From SZAS-103 sp964449135 (GTDB lineage: Bacteria > Pseudomonadota > Gammaproteobacteria > Xanthomonadales > Xanthomonadaceae), in NCBI GenBank assembly GCA_964449135.1, contig CAYUXZ010000009.1, forward strand, positions 4,689 through 68,688: 64,000 nucleotides of DNA, read 5' to 3'. The notes under the pieces are model-generated. The model was not told where the DNA came from, made no database searches, and saw only the letters and a list, made by a program, of their open reading frames with translations. Position numbers and translations under genes: made by a program. The stretch's first letter is position 1; each line of letters begins with the position of its first letter. This document shows positions 42,539 to 51,485 of the stretch, piece by piece.

Positions 42539-44173
42539 ATGTCCGATTCCGTTCGCTGCATCCTGATCGCCATCGTCTGCGCACTGATGTCTTCCGCGAT
42601 GGCCGGCGAAGCGTCGCAGACGCTGCGCGGCACTGTATACCTGGACGCCAATCGCAATGGCGTGCGCGATGCGGGCGAGCGTGGCGTCGCGAACGTCGCG
42701 GTGTCGAATGGCAGCGTAGTCTCGCGCACCGATGCGCAAGGGCGTTACACGCTGCCGATTGCCGACGGACAGACCGTGTTCGTGGTCAAGCCGGCCGGTT
42801 ACACGCTGCCGAACGGCCGCAACGGGCTGCCGCTGTTCTGGCGCAATCTGCAGAGCAAGGGTTCGCCGCCGCTGAAGTACGGCGGCATCGCCGCGACCGG
42901 TCCGCTGCCGAACCGCATCGATTTCGCGTTGCTGCCGCAGGCCGCGCGCGCGGCCGATGCGCTGGACGTGCTGGTTTTCGGCGATCCGCAGCCGAAGAAC
43001 CTACACGACGTCGATTACTACCGGCGCGCGATCGTCGATCCGATCCGCACGCAGGCGGAGAAGGGCGCGGCGCAGTTCGGGATCAGCCTCGGCGACATCG
43101 TCAGCGACGACCTGTCGTTGTATCCGGCGATCGATCGCGTCACCGCGAGCCTGCGCGTGCCGTGGCTGCACGTCGCCGGCAACCACGACCAGGACGAGGA
43201 CGCGCCCGACGACGCGCACGCGACCGACAGCTTCCGCGCGAACTACGGGCCGGCGACGACGGCATGGGAAGAGCCGCAGGCCGAATTCGTCGCGCTCGAC
43301 GACGTCGTATTCGATCCGAAAACCAAGCTCGGCTACGTGGGAGGCTTGCGCGAGGATCAGTTCGCGTTCCTGCAGTCGTATCTGCCGGTGCTGCCCAAGG
43401 ATCGGCTGCTGGTGATCGCGGTGCATATCCCGTTCTTCGATGCGGCCGCACCGGGTGCGCCGGAAACCTTCCGCCATGCCGATCGCGAGCGACTGTTCGC
43501 GCTGCTCAGGGATTTCCCGCACGTGCTGCTTCTGAGCGCGCACACGCACAACCAGCGCATGGTGCTGCACGACGCGGGTGACGGCTGGCAGGGCGCGGCG
43601 CCGTTGCGCGAATACAACGTCGGCACGGCCTGCGGCGCGTTCTGGTCGGGCGTCAAGGATGCCAACGGCATTCCGGTCTCGACGATGAGCGACGGCACGC
43701 CGAACGGCTGGGCGACGCTGCAGGTTTCCGCGAACGGCGACTACAAGTTGGCGTGGCACGTCGCGCAGTTGCCGGCGAACGATGCTTCGTTCAACGACGC
43801 GATGGCGCTGGAAGCGCCGAAGGTGCTGCGCCACGGCGCGTATCCGGCCTGGGCGGTGTACGCGAACGTGTTCATGGGCGATGCGACGACGAAGGTCGAG
43901 TATCGCATCGACGACGGCGCGTGGAAGCCGATGACGCGCGTGCTCAAGCCCGATCCGCGGCTGGTGCTGGAGAACGCGGCCGACGACACCGCTGACCGCC
44001 TGCGCGGCTATGACCGTTCCGCCGAAGCGGTGACGTCCACGCATCTGTGGCGCGGCGTGCTTGCGACCGATCTTGCGTTCGGTACGCATCGCGTGGAGGT
44101 GCGCGAGTTCGATCCGTGGCTGGGCGAGCGCCACGCGCAGATGTCGTATCGGCTGGACGACGCGGTGCAGTAA
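42539..44173 (+). CDS. Exported calcineurin-like phosphoesterase
   Basis: A 544-residue metallophosphoesterase. Start ATG 42539 has GAGG 9 nt upstream and gives a signal peptide ending AMA. An N-terminal carboxypeptidase-regulatory-like domain (GTVYLDANRNGVRDAGERGV) precedes the catalytic domain: VFGDPQ (first motif, Gln in place of His), LGDIVSD, AGNHDQD, VIAVHIPFF and SAHTHNQ. A C-terminal beta domain follows. This three-part layout fits the MetallophosN-Metallophos-MetallophosC family. Substrate is unknown. The 141-nt gap upstream holds nothing I can identify. Confidence 0.85.
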   Translation: MSDSVRCILIAIVCALMSSAMAGEASQTLRGTVYLDANRNGVRDAGERGVANVAVSNGSVVSRTDAQGRYTLPIADGQTVFVVKPAGYTLPNGRNGLPLFWRNLQSKGSPPLKYGGIAATGPLPNRIDFALLPQAARAADALDVLVFGDPQPKNLHDVDYYRRAIVDPIRTQAEKGAAQFGISLGDIVSDDLSLYPAIDRVTASLRVPWLHVAGNHDQDEDAPDDAHATDSFRANYGPATTAWEEPQAEFVALDDVVFDPKTKLGYVGGLREDQFAFLQSYLPVLPKDRLLVIAVHIPFFDAAAPGAPETFRHADRERLFALLRDFPHVLLLSAHTHNQRMVLHDAGDGWQGAAPLREYNVGTACGAFWSGVKDANGIPVSTMSDGTPNGWATLQVSANGDYKLAWHVAQLPANDASFNDAMALEAPKVLRHGAYPAWAVYANVFMGDATTKVEYRIDDGAWKPMTRVLKPDPRLVLENAADDTADRLRGYDRSAEAVTSTHLWRGVLATDLAFGTHRVEVREFDPWLGERHAQMSYRLDDAVQ

Positions 44174-44185
44174 AACGCCGCCCGT

Positions 44186-45232
44186 CTAGCGAACGGCATG
44201 CGGTGGTGGGAATCCGACGACCACGTTCGGCGCGAACGGAACCGGTGGCGCGGGAGGCAGCGTCGCGCGCCAGGACGCGAGCTTCGCTTCGATTTCAGGG
44301 CCTTCCCAGAGCTGTGGTTCGGACGGCACTTCGCGGTCGCGACGCTCCCATCCGGCGATGTCCGTGCGCGCACGCTCGTAGGCTTCGCGGAAATCGGTGG
44401 TCGTATTCAGCGCGTCGGCTAGGAAGGCCTTGCCGAACCAGGTGATCTTCGAATCATTGCCGCAGCCGAACGAGGAACGATCGCTGCGCGCGGCGGTGAT
44501 GACCAGCGTGTTCGGATTGCGCAGCGCCGGTATGAAACCGCCCGAATAACAGGCCGACACGACGATCACGCGCCAGCGGATCTTCACCGCATCGAGCGCG
44601 TCGCGAAGGTCATCCGGTGTGACCTGGTCCAGCGGCAGCGCGCCGAGTTGCACCGACAGTTCGTGACCGGCGCTGCCGTGGCTGGTCAGGAACAGCAGCA
44701 GGATGTCCTGATCGCGATCCATCTTCGCGGCGATGCCGTCCAGCGCGGCGTAGAGATTGGTGCGCGTCGCCAGCGGCACGTTCTCGAACGTGCGCGGCGA
44801 GTTGACCAGTTCCAGCACGTGCCCATCCGCGCCGAAGCGCTTCGCGACGAGTTTCGCGAAGTAGTCGACTTCGTTGCGGAACACGTTCTCCTCGCCGTCG
44901 CCCGCGAACCCGAGCGCGAACAGGTTGGGCCGGCCGGGCTTGCGCGCGTGCACGCGAGCAAGCGCGGCGTCGAGCAGGTCGCCCTGCGAATAGACCAGAT
45001 CCTCGTAGCTCGCGATCGCTGTGACGTCGTGCGCGTAGTCCGGCTGGTCGTGCGCTACATTCAGCGCCCCGCCGTTGCGTGCGGGATTCTGCGGTGTGGA
45101 TTTCTGCACCGTCGTCGGCGCGCGTGACGTGGCAAGGTTCGCGGGCGCAGCGGTATCGTGCGGCATCGTCCAGCGCCCCAGCGCGAACGCGAGAGGCAGC
45201 GCGATCAGCAGCAATACGATCCGTACGCGCAT
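44186..45232 (-). CDS. Legumain-like C13-family cysteine peptidase, membrane-anchored
   Basis: A 348-residue protein with an N-terminal hydrophobic helix (about 3-19) and a clan CD protease domain. The catalytic dyad is visible as His185 in LTSHGSAGH and Cys228 in VVSACYSGG, the caspase/legumain arrangement of a beta-strand-His-Gly and Ala-Cys. Downstream ITAARSDRSSFGCG resembles the substrate-pocket strand of bacterial C13 proteins. Legumains cut after Asn or Asp; the bacterial role is unknown. ATG 45232 is chosen over an adjacent TTG. It lies 12 nt after mtnC on the same strand, so it may be transcribed with the mtn genes. Confidence 0.8.
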   Translation of the reverse strand: MRVRIVLLLIALPLAFALGRWTMPHDTAAPANLATSRAPTTVQKSTPQNPARNGGALNVAHDQPDYAHDVTAIASYEDLVYSQGDLLDAALARVHARKPGRPNLFALGFAGDGEENVFRNEVDYFAKLVAKRFGADGHVLELVNSPRTFENVPLATRTNLYAALDGIAAKMDRDQDILLLFLTSHGSAGHELSVQLGALPLDQVTPDDLRDALDAVKIRWRVIVVSACYSGGFIPALRNPNTLVITAARSDRSSFGCGNDSKITWFGKAFLADALNTTTDFREAYERARTDIAGWERRDREVPSEPQLWEGPEIEAKLASWRATLPPAPPVPFAPNVVVGFPPPHAVR

Positions 45233-45244
45233 CAATGCCCGGCT

Positions 45245-45943
45245 TCAGAATTCGATCTGCGCGAACGATTCCACGCGCGGATGCCCGTGCGCGGCCTCGC
45301 CGGTGCGCGGCTGAGGGTAATCGTCGCGACGGTCGAGCAGGGTGGTGAACATCCCGGCGTCGTGCGCGGCGTCGAGTTCGGCAACCACGTCGGACAGGAA
45401 CAGAATCTCGCCCGGCGGGATGTCGATCTCTTCGGCGATGCGCCGGTAGCTCGCGGCTTCGCGCTTGCCGCCGACCGCTGTATCGAACCAGCCGGAGAAT
45501 AGCGGGGTCAGATCCCCCGCGTCGCAGTGGCCGAACAGCAGCTTTTGCGCGGGAACGGAACCCGAGGAATACACGTACAGAGCGATGCATTCGGACTTCC
45601 ACCGGCGCAGCGCCTCGACGGCGTCTGGATAGACGTGCGCGCGGTATTCGCCGCGCTCGTAACCATCCTTCCAGATCATGCCCTGTAGCGCCTTGAGCGC
45701 TGGATGCTTGCGATCCTCGCGGATCCAGCCTTGCAGCAGTTCGACGATGCAGTCGTCCGATACCACGCCGCCGATGTCCAGCGCGGCGTTGTCCAGCCAC
45801 TGCCGCACCTCGGGCTCATTGCCGTGCGCGCGCACGAACGCGGGCAGCTCGCGCGCCGCGTAGGGGAACAGCACGGTGTGCACGAACGAGATGGAACTCG
45901 TCGTGCCTTCGATATCGGTGAGAATCGCTTGTGGCTTGCTCAC
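45245..45943 (-). CDS. mtnC: Enolase-phosphatase E1 MtnC
   Basis: A 232-residue HAD enzyme of methionine salvage, converting diketo-methylthiopentyl phosphate to acireductone. Motif I is TDIEGTTSSISFVH, followed by YVYSSGSVPAQKLLFG and the late acid motif LFLSDVVAELDAA. It overlaps mtnD by 4 nt. Confidence 0.95.
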   Translation of the reverse strand: MSKPQAILTDIEGTTSSISFVHTVLFPYAARELPAFVRAHGNEPEVRQWLDNAALDIGGVVSDDCIVELLQGWIREDRKHPALKALQGMIWKDGYERGEYRAHVYPDAVEALRRWKSECIALYVYSSGSVPAQKLLFGHCDAGDLTPLFSGWFDTAVGGKREAASYRRIAEEIDIPPGEILFLSDVVAELDAAHDAGMFTTLLDRRDDYPQPRTGEAAHGHPRVESFAQIEF

Positions 45944-46494
45944 GCGGCCTCTGCTTCAAAACGCGGGAAGCGCTGCGCGATATCGGTGCCGGTGAAGTAA
46001 CCAACCCAGCCGTCGGGCTCGGTGAAGAAGCGGATCGCTATGAAGTAGGGTGCTTCGCCCATGTCGAACCAGTGCTTCGTGCTGTCCGGCACGCCGATCA
46101 GGTCGCCCTGCTCGCAGCGGATCTCGTAGACCTTCCCGTCGACGTGCAGGGTGAACAGTCCCGCGCCGGCGACGAAGAAACGCACCTCGTCTTCCTTGTG
46201 GAAGTGCTCGTCGAGGAATTTCGCGCGCATCGTCTCGCGGTTCGGGTTGTCCGGCGCGATGCTCACCACGTCCACGGTCTTGAATCCGTTCTCCGCGACC
46301 AGGCGGTCGATGTCGGCGCGATACGCCGCCATCACGTCGTCGGACGAAGCGCCCGGCGCGACCGGCTGCGACGCCTGCCATTGTTCGAAGCGCACGCCGA
46401 TCTTCGCGAGTTCGGCGGCCATTGCCGCGTGTTCGCGCGTGGTCCGGTGCGGGGTCGAAGGATCGTTTTCGTCGAAGATGCGCAGTCGGCTCAT
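45940..46494 (-). CDS. mtnD: Acireductone dioxygenase
   Basis: A 184-residue cupin of methionine salvage. Metal ligands are the two His and Glu of DEHFHKEDEVRFF and the later His in TKHWFDMG. With iron it yields the methionine precursor ketoacid; with nickel the off-pathway products. It overlaps mtnB and mtnC by 4 nt each. Confidence 0.95.
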   Translation of the reverse strand: MSRLRIFDENDPSTPHRTTREHAAMAAELAKIGVRFEQWQASQPVAPGASSDDVMAAYRADIDRLVAENGFKTVDVVSIAPDNPNRETMRAKFLDEHFHKEDEVRFFVAGAGLFTLHVDGKVYEIRCEQGDLIGVPDSTKHWFDMGEAPYFIAIRFFTEPDGWVGYFTGTDIAQRFPRFEAEAA

Positions 46495-47126
46495 CGGTGG
46501 AACTTCCTCAGGTCCATTTCGCAGCCCAGCAGGAAGTCGAAGGCTTCCAGATGCCGTCGCGCTTCGGCCATGTCGCGGCCCCAGGCGTACAGGCCGTGGC
46601 CATCGATCAGGTAGCCCCAGAGGTCGCCGGCGTCCAGCAAGACATCGACTTGTGCCGCAAGCGTAGGCATATGCTGGCTGTTCGGCAGCACGGGCACGTC
46701 CATCGAGGTTTCGTGCGTGTCCTGTCCGGGAAAGGCCTTGATCAACTCGTAGCCTTCCAGCCGCACGTGGCCGGCGCCGGAGAACAGCCGCGAAGCCACC
46801 GTCTGCGTGCGCGAATGCGTGTGCAGCACGCAGCCGATTTCGGGAATGCGCTTGTAGAGCTGCGTGTGCAGCAGGGTTTCGGCGGAAGGGCGGTGATCGC
46901 TGCCAACGGCCTGGCCATCGAGGTCGACGACCATGATGTCATCCTCTCCGAGCCGACCCTTGTCGCGCCCGGAGATCGTGATTGCGGCGTGCCTGTCGTC
47001 GAGCCGCAGCGAGAAATTGCTGCTGGTCGCGGGCGTCCAGCCGAGCGCGGCCAGCTCGGCTGCGCAGCCGGCGATCGTGCGCGCGGCCTCGCGCAGGCGA
47101 TCGGTGTCGTAGGGCAGGGCGCTCAT
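46491..47126 (-). CDS. mtnB: Methylthioribulose-1-phosphate dehydratase
   Basis: A 211-residue class II aldolase-like enzyme. It has SSNFSLRL, the zinc-binding LHTHSRTQT and a late His in LIDGHGLYAWG. With mtnD and mtnC it forms the lower half of methionine salvage; mtnA or mtnK/mtnP are not in the window. ATG 47126 is the first start that gives the family N-terminus. The 106-nt gap to divergent rmuC should contain both promoters, but none is obvious. Confidence 0.94.
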   Translation of the reverse strand: MSALPYDTDRLREAARTIAGCAAELAALGWTPATSSNFSLRLDDRHAAITISGRDKGRLGEDDIMVVDLDGQAVGSDHRPSAETLLHTQLYKRIPEIGCVLHTHSRTQTVASRLFSGAGHVRLEGYELIKAFPGQDTHETSMDVPVLPNSQHMPTLAAQVDVLLDAGDLWGYLIDGHGLYAWGRDMAEARRHLEAFDFLLGCEMDLRKFHR

Positions 47127-47232
47127 GCGGGAAGTGTAGCGGATGCGGGCGTCCGGCTCGCGACTGAGCGCCGTCGCGCGACCTGAGACCCGCATGGCCT
47201 TACCATGTGTCCGTCGCTGGAGCCGGAATGCC

Positions 47233-48504
47233 ATGGAAACCTTGCTGGGTGTGCTCATCGTGCTCGTGCTGCTGAGCTTGGTCGTGCTGATCGCCATCTG
47301 GCGCCGCGATCCGGCCGCGAAGCAGTCAGGAGAACTCGATGCGCGGCTGGGCACGATCCGTCAGGACATCGACCGCATCGAACGCAACCTGCGCGAGGAG
47401 CAGCGCAGCGGCCGCGGCGAAACGCAGGCGGCGCTGGAGTCGTTCGATCGTTCGCAGCAGGTGCGCCTGGACAAGCTCAACGAGACCACCGAGCGCCGCC
47501 TCGGCGAAATCCGCGAAACGCTGGCGAAGCAGCTCAAGGAACTGCAGGCCGACAATGCCGGCAAGCTCGACCAGATGCGCCAGACGGTGGACGAGAAGCT
47601 GCAGTCCACGCTGGAAACGCGCCTGGGCGAATCCTTCAAGCTGGTTTCCGAACGGCTCGAACAGGTGCATCGCGGGCTCGGAGAGATGCAGGGACTCGCC
47701 GCGGGCGTAGGTGATCTCAAGCGCGTGCTGACCAACGTCAAGACACGCGGCGTGTTCGGTGAAGTGCAGCTCGCGGGGATTCTCGAACAGGTGCTGACGC
47801 CAGACCAGTACGATGACAACGTCGAGACCCGGCCCGGGTCGAACGAGCACGTCGAGTACGCGATCCGTTTGCCCGGCTCGGGCGGATCAGCCGGCTCGCA
47901 GGTCTGGCTACCGATCGATGCGAAGTTTCCGCGTGAGGACTACGAACGCCTGCTCGACGCGCAGGAACGCGCGGACGCGGATGCGGCGGCATCTGCGGGC
48001 GCGGCGCTGGAGCGTCGCCTGCGCGACGAGGCTAAGAAGATCGCGGCGAAATACGTCGAACCGCCGCATACCACCGACTTCGCGATCCTGTTTCTGCCGA
48101 CCGAAGGCCTCTACGCCGAGGCGCTGCGTCGTGGCGGACTCGTGGATGGGTTGCAGCGCGATCACCGCATCGTCGTCGCCGGTCCGACCACGCTCGCGGC
48201 CACGCTCAATTCGCTGCGCATGGGGTTCCGCACACTGGCGATCGAAAAACGTTCGAGCGAAGTCTGGCAGGTGCTGGGCGCGGTCAAGACCGAGTTCGGC
48301 AAGTTCGGCGAAGTACTCGCGAAGACGCGCAAGAAGCTCAGCGAAGCGGCCGACGTCATCGATTCGGCCGGCATTCGCACGCGTGCGATCGAGCGCAAGC
48401 TGCGCGATGTGGAATCAGTCGAGCCCGATATCGCACGCCGACTGCTCGGTGATGCCGCGCCGAACGAAGAACCGCAACCAGAAAACGACGACGGCGCGGG
48501 GTGA
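47233..48504 (+). CDS. rmuC: DNA recombination protein RmuC
   Basis: A 423-residue protein with an N-terminal membrane helix (about 4-22), a long coiled coil (about 35-160) and the RmuC nuclease-like domain (LKRVLTNVKTRGVFGEVQLAGIL, WLPIDAKFPREDYERL, FAILFLPTEGLYAEAL). RmuC limits recombination at inverted repeats; the domain belongs to the PD-(D/E)xK group. Start ATG 47233 removes an unlikely Arg-rich extension. It is convergent with the APC permease gene. Confidence 0.93.
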   Translation: METLLGVLIVLVLLSLVVLIAIWRRDPAAKQSGELDARLGTIRQDIDRIERNLREEQRSGRGETQAALESFDRSQQVRLDKLNETTERRLGEIRETLAKQLKELQADNAGKLDQMRQTVDEKLQSTLETRLGESFKLVSERLEQVHRGLGEMQGLAAGVGDLKRVLTNVKTRGVFGEVQLAGILEQVLTPDQYDDNVETRPGSNEHVEYAIRLPGSGGSAGSQVWLPIDAKFPREDYERLLDAQERADADAAASAGAALERRLRDEAKKIAAKYVEPPHTTDFAILFLPTEGLYAEALRRGGLVDGLQRDHRIVVAGPTTLAATLNSLRMGFRTLAIEKRSSEVWQVLGAVKTEFGKFGEVLAKTRKKLSEAADVIDSAGIRTRAIERKLRDVESVEPDIARRLLGDAAPNEEPQPENDDGAG

Positions 48505-48516
48505 CCGCGCCGTCGT
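48488..48516. terminator. 12-bp perfect hairpin between rmuC and the permease gene
   Basis: ACGACGGCGCGG and its exact complement flank a 5-nt loop spanning the rmuC stop. On the minus strand the stem is followed by CGTTTTC, so it could terminate the permease transcript; there is no U-tract on the plus strand. Confidence 0.55.
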
Positions 48517-48534
48517 GTGAACTTGCCGGAAGGA

Positions 48535-50052
48535 TTACGGGCCCGGTTCGGGACCTTCGTGGAACGACGGCGCAGCCTCGAGCTTTTCACCGATCCGTTC
48601 ATGCTTGTGCCCGGGCGCCATATGGCTGCGGCTACGACTGTAGATTGCGTAGACAACGAGTCCGATTGCGGACCAGATGAAGAAGAACACACGAGTAGTA
48701 ACTGGGAAGTAAGGCAGCGGAACGATGCTGTCGAGTCCCCAGAACAGGTAGGCGCAGCCCACGACCGCCGCAGGTGCGACGAACCACACCAAGGGAGTCC
48801 GGAACGGACGCTTGCGGCCCGGTTCCTTCTTGCGAAGGATCAAGACGCCAGCTGCCACCGCCATGAACGCAAACAAGGTTCCTGCGTTGGACACGTCGGC
48901 CAAGATATCGACGTTCAGTTCGGAGGCGAAAATCGCGCAGAAGATACCTGTGACAATGGTGATTACGTATGGCGTGTGGAACTTCGGATGGACCTTGGAG
49001 AATACGTTCGGCATCAGGCCGTCGCGGGCCATCGTGAACAGGATTCGGGTCTGTCCGTAGATCATCATCAACACGACGGACGGCAGCGCGAAGCCTGCGG
49101 CACCGGCCACGATATCGCCGGCCCTGCCTTGGCCGATTTCGCGAAGAACAAAAGCCAGCGGGTGGTTCGAACTGGCCAGCGGGCCGCCCGGCTGCGCTCC
49201 CACCGCACCGACGGCACAGTAGGCCACCAGCAGGTAGAAGACCGTGCAGAGGACAAGCGAGCCGATCACTCCGATCGGAAGGTTGCGTTGGGGATTGACG
49301 GTTTCTTCGGAAGCCGTCGACACGGCGTCGAATCCCACGTAGGCGAAGAAGATTGATGCCGCGGCTGTCTGAACACCCTTCCAGCCAAGCGGTGTGAACG
49401 GTTCGAAGTTGTGGTGCTGGACCGCCGGTAACGCCAAGATAACAAACAGCGTCAAAGCAGCAATTTTCACGACGACCAGAACCGCTGTGAACTTTGCGCT
49501 CTTTGATGTTCCGATCACAAGCAGCCACGTCACCGCGAGTGTGCACAAGAAGGCCATCAGGTTGAACGAGCCAACAACCTTGGTGCCATTCGCCATCGTT
49601 ACGGAATTGAACATGCCGACTTGCAGGGCCGCTGGCAACGCCATTCCGTGAGTCGTCAGTATGTCGTTGATGTAGCCTGACCAGCCAACCGCCACGGCAC
49701 TGGCCGCCACCGCGTATTCGAGGATGAGCGCCCATCCGACCATCCAGGCGATGACTTCGCCGAGAACAGCATAGGAATAGGTGTATGCGGATCCCGCGAC
49801 AGGAACCATCGCGGAGATCTCGGCATAGACAAGAGCCGTCAGTGCGCAGACTACCGCTGCAATGACGAAGGAAATCATCATGCCCGGGCCAGCCTTGTTG
49901 GCTGCGACCGATGTCAGCACGAAGATGCCAGTGCCGATGATCGCGCCAACACCGAGCATCATGAGCGAGAACCAACCCAACTGTCGTTTTAGAGCTTTTT
50001 TCTCCGCATTGGCCAGAATCAGGTCCAGCGGTTTGACGCGTTGAAATAGCAT
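48535..50052 (-). CDS. APC-family amino-acid permease
   Basis: A 505-residue transporter with about twelve or more hydrophobic helices. The first helix carries the substrate-binding GVGAIIGTGIFVL, and later IFFAYVGFDAVSTASEE is the helix-6 signature of cationic amino-acid-type APC members. The C-terminal tail after residue 470 is hydrophilic. Codon choice is visibly less GC-biased than in adjacent genes, which hints at more recent acquisition. Substrate is not determinable; cationic or neutral amino acids are plausible. Confidence 0.88.
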   Translation of the reverse strand: MLFQRVKPLDLILANAEKKALKRQLGWFSLMMLGVGAIIGTGIFVLTSVAANKAGPGMMISFVIAAVVCALTALVYAEISAMVPVAGSAYTYSYAVLGEVIAWMVGWALILEYAVAASAVAVGWSGYINDILTTHGMALPAALQVGMFNSVTMANGTKVVGSFNLMAFLCTLAVTWLLVIGTSKSAKFTAVLVVVKIAALTLFVILALPAVQHHNFEPFTPLGWKGVQTAAASIFFAYVGFDAVSTASEETVNPQRNLPIGVIGSLVLCTVFYLLVAYCAVGAVGAQPGGPLASSNHPLAFVLREIGQGRAGDIVAGAAGFALPSVVLMMIYGQTRILFTMARDGLMPNVFSKVHPKFHTPYVITIVTGIFCAIFASELNVDILADVSNAGTLFAFMAVAAGVLILRKKEPGRKRPFRTPLVWFVAPAAVVGCAYLFWGLDSIVPLPYFPVTTRVFFFIWSAIGLVVYAIYSRSRSHMAPGHKHERIGEKLEAAPSFHEGPEPGP

Positions 50053-50217
50053 CGCGAACTCCCGTGCATGCTGTGGTCATCGACGGCGCGCATGGCGCCG
50101 GCCGGTCATCCGCCGGGCGGACTGCGGGCTACCTTAGCCTGCGGGGACGGGGGCCACAAGCGAAAATCGCGGCCGGCGGCTATCCTGCGGCGTCTTCACA
50201 CGGATGTGCCGCAGGAA

Positions 50218-50802
50218 ATGAACGAGATTCACGCGAGACCGACGCTGGAATTCGCCGAATACGCGGCGCGCTGGCCGGATGAAGTTGCACCGCAGCAATT
50301 CCGCGAATTCCTTGCGCGGCACGCGGATGCATTCAAACGCTCGCTGGACGTAGGTCATTTCACCGGTTCGGCTTGGCTGGTCAGCGCGGACGGTTCGCGC
50401 GTGCTGCTGACCCATCACCGCAAGCTCGGGCTGTGGCTACAGCTCGGCGGTCACGCCGACGGCGACACCGACCTGATGCGCGTCGCGCTGCGCGAGGCCG
50501 AAGAGGAATCCGGACTGACCGGATTGACGGTCGAGCCTTCGATCTTCGATCTCGACCGACATCGCATCCCCGCGCGCGGCAGCGATCCGGAGCACTGGCA
50601 TTACGACGTGCGCTACGTGGTTCGAGCGGGAGAGGACGAACGCTTCACGGTCAGCGACGAATCGCATGCGCTCGCATGGCGCGACATCGCCGAGGTCGCG
50701 CGCGACGAATCGGCGGATGCGTCGGTGCGGCGGATGGCTGGGAAATGGCTGCAAGGAATCGGAAGAATTTCCTCTCCTGACGGGAGAGGGAGCGAACCTT
50801 GA
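50218..50802 (+). CDS. NUDIX hydrolase
   Basis: A 194-residue NUDIX protein. The box reads GGHADGDTDLMRVAL then REAEEESGL, with the metal-binding RE-x2-EE intact and Thr at the position usually Glu. Preceding HHRKLGLWLQLGGH is typical of a subgroup of uncharacterised hydrolases. Start ATG 50218 is tentative, because AGGA lies too close; GTG 50206 is an alternative. The C-terminal residues SSPDGRGSEP are encoded by a palindromic repeat. The 165-nt gap to the divergent permease gene shows no clear promoter. Confidence 0.8.
   Translation: MNEIHARPTLEFAEYAARWPDEVAPQQFREFLARHADAFKRSLDVGHFTGSAWLVSADGSRVLLTHHRKLGLWLQLGGHADGDTDLMRVALREAEEESGLTGLTVEPSIFDLDRHRIPARGSDPEHWHYDVRYVVRAGEDERFTVSDESHALAWRDIAEVARDESADASVRRMAGKWLQGIGRISSPDGRGSEP
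50771..50789. repeat. CCTCTCC...GGAGAGG palindrome inside the nudix 3' end
   Basis: A 7-bp inverted repeat with a short loop, continuing into GGGAGCG. It closely resembles the palindrome at 26303-26325 and supplies the last codons of the nudix gene, as expected of a small mobile or dispersed repeat. Confidence 0.45.
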
Positions 50803-50873
50803 GCTCTGCTGAGGCAAGCAGGCATTCGTGCGTTGCTGCCCGCTCGGCCTCCTGCCTCGCCCGAGTTTGACGC

Positions 50874-50899
50874 ATGAGATGCCATTCATGGCATCTCAT
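50874..50899. repeat. Perfect 12-bp palindrome downstream of efpL
   Basis: ATGAGATGCCAT and its exact complement are separated by only TC, between the convergent nudix and efpL genes. It lacks a U-tract in either direction. It may be a terminator, an mRNA 3' stabiliser or a protein-binding dyad; it is the only obvious signal in this 104-nt gap. Confidence 0.6.
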
Positions 50900-50906
50900 A
50901 AGCGCA

Positions 50907-51470
50907 TCAAACTCGACCCGCGAATTCCCCGGTCACGGTATTGACCCACACGCGCTCGCCGGTCGCGATGTACTCGGGCACCTGGATTTCGATGCCGGTG
51001 TTCAGGCGCGCGGGCTTGGGGCGCTTGGTCGCGGTGCCGCCCTTGAGTTCGGGTGCGGTCTCCACGACGGTCAGCGCAACGCTGGTCGGCATCTGCAGGC
51101 CGACCGGCGCGTCGTCGATGATCTGCACGTAGCATTCCTCAAGCCCGTCGGCGATGTAGCGCGCCGCGTCGCCGACCACGTCTGCGTCGAGCTGATAGGG
51201 CGTGTAGTCCTCGGCGTCGAGGAACACGAAGGCTTCGCCGTCCTTGTAGGAGAACGTCGCCGCACGGCGCGACAGTTCGACTTCCTTCAGTTCGTCGTCG
51301 CCACCGCAGTTGAGATCGAGCTTGGTTCCACCCGGCACGCTGTACAGCGTGAAACGGAACTTGAGGTTGCCGCCGCGGCCCTGTGGAGCGCTGCGCTCGA
51401 AGTCGCGCACCTGATACACAGCGCCATTGTGTTCGATGACCGAACCTTTCTTTACGTCGTAGGCTTTCAT
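50907..51470 (-). CDS. efpL: EF-P-like protein EfpL (YeiP)
   Basis: A 187-residue EF-P paralogue. The domain plan equals EF-P but the tip loop reads APQGRGG with Arg32 where EF-P has its modified Lys, the hallmark of EfpL/YeiP, which works unmodified on a partly different set of proline-containing stall motifs. SRRAATFSYKDGEAFVFLDAEDYTPYQL and the C-terminal VWVNTVTGEFAGRV are YeiP-type. It lies 15 nt downstream of the SDR gene on the same strand. efp itself is at 231-794. Confidence 0.93.
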   Translation of the reverse strand: MKAYDVKKGSVIEHNGAVYQVRDFERSAPQGRGGNLKFRFTLYSVPGGTKLDLNCGGDDELKEVELSRRAATFSYKDGEAFVFLDAEDYTPYQLDADVVGDAARYIADGLEECYVQIIDDAPVGLQMPTSVALTVVETAPELKGGTATKRPKPARLNTGIEIQVPEYIATGERVWVNTVTGEFAGRV

Positions 51471-51485
51471 TTCAGGGTTCCAGAT

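Noticed and set aside
48632..50080. A second long minus-strand frame overlapping the permease gene
   Set aside because: It is out of frame with the permease, Arg/Cys/Ser-rich, and has no membrane helices or motifs.
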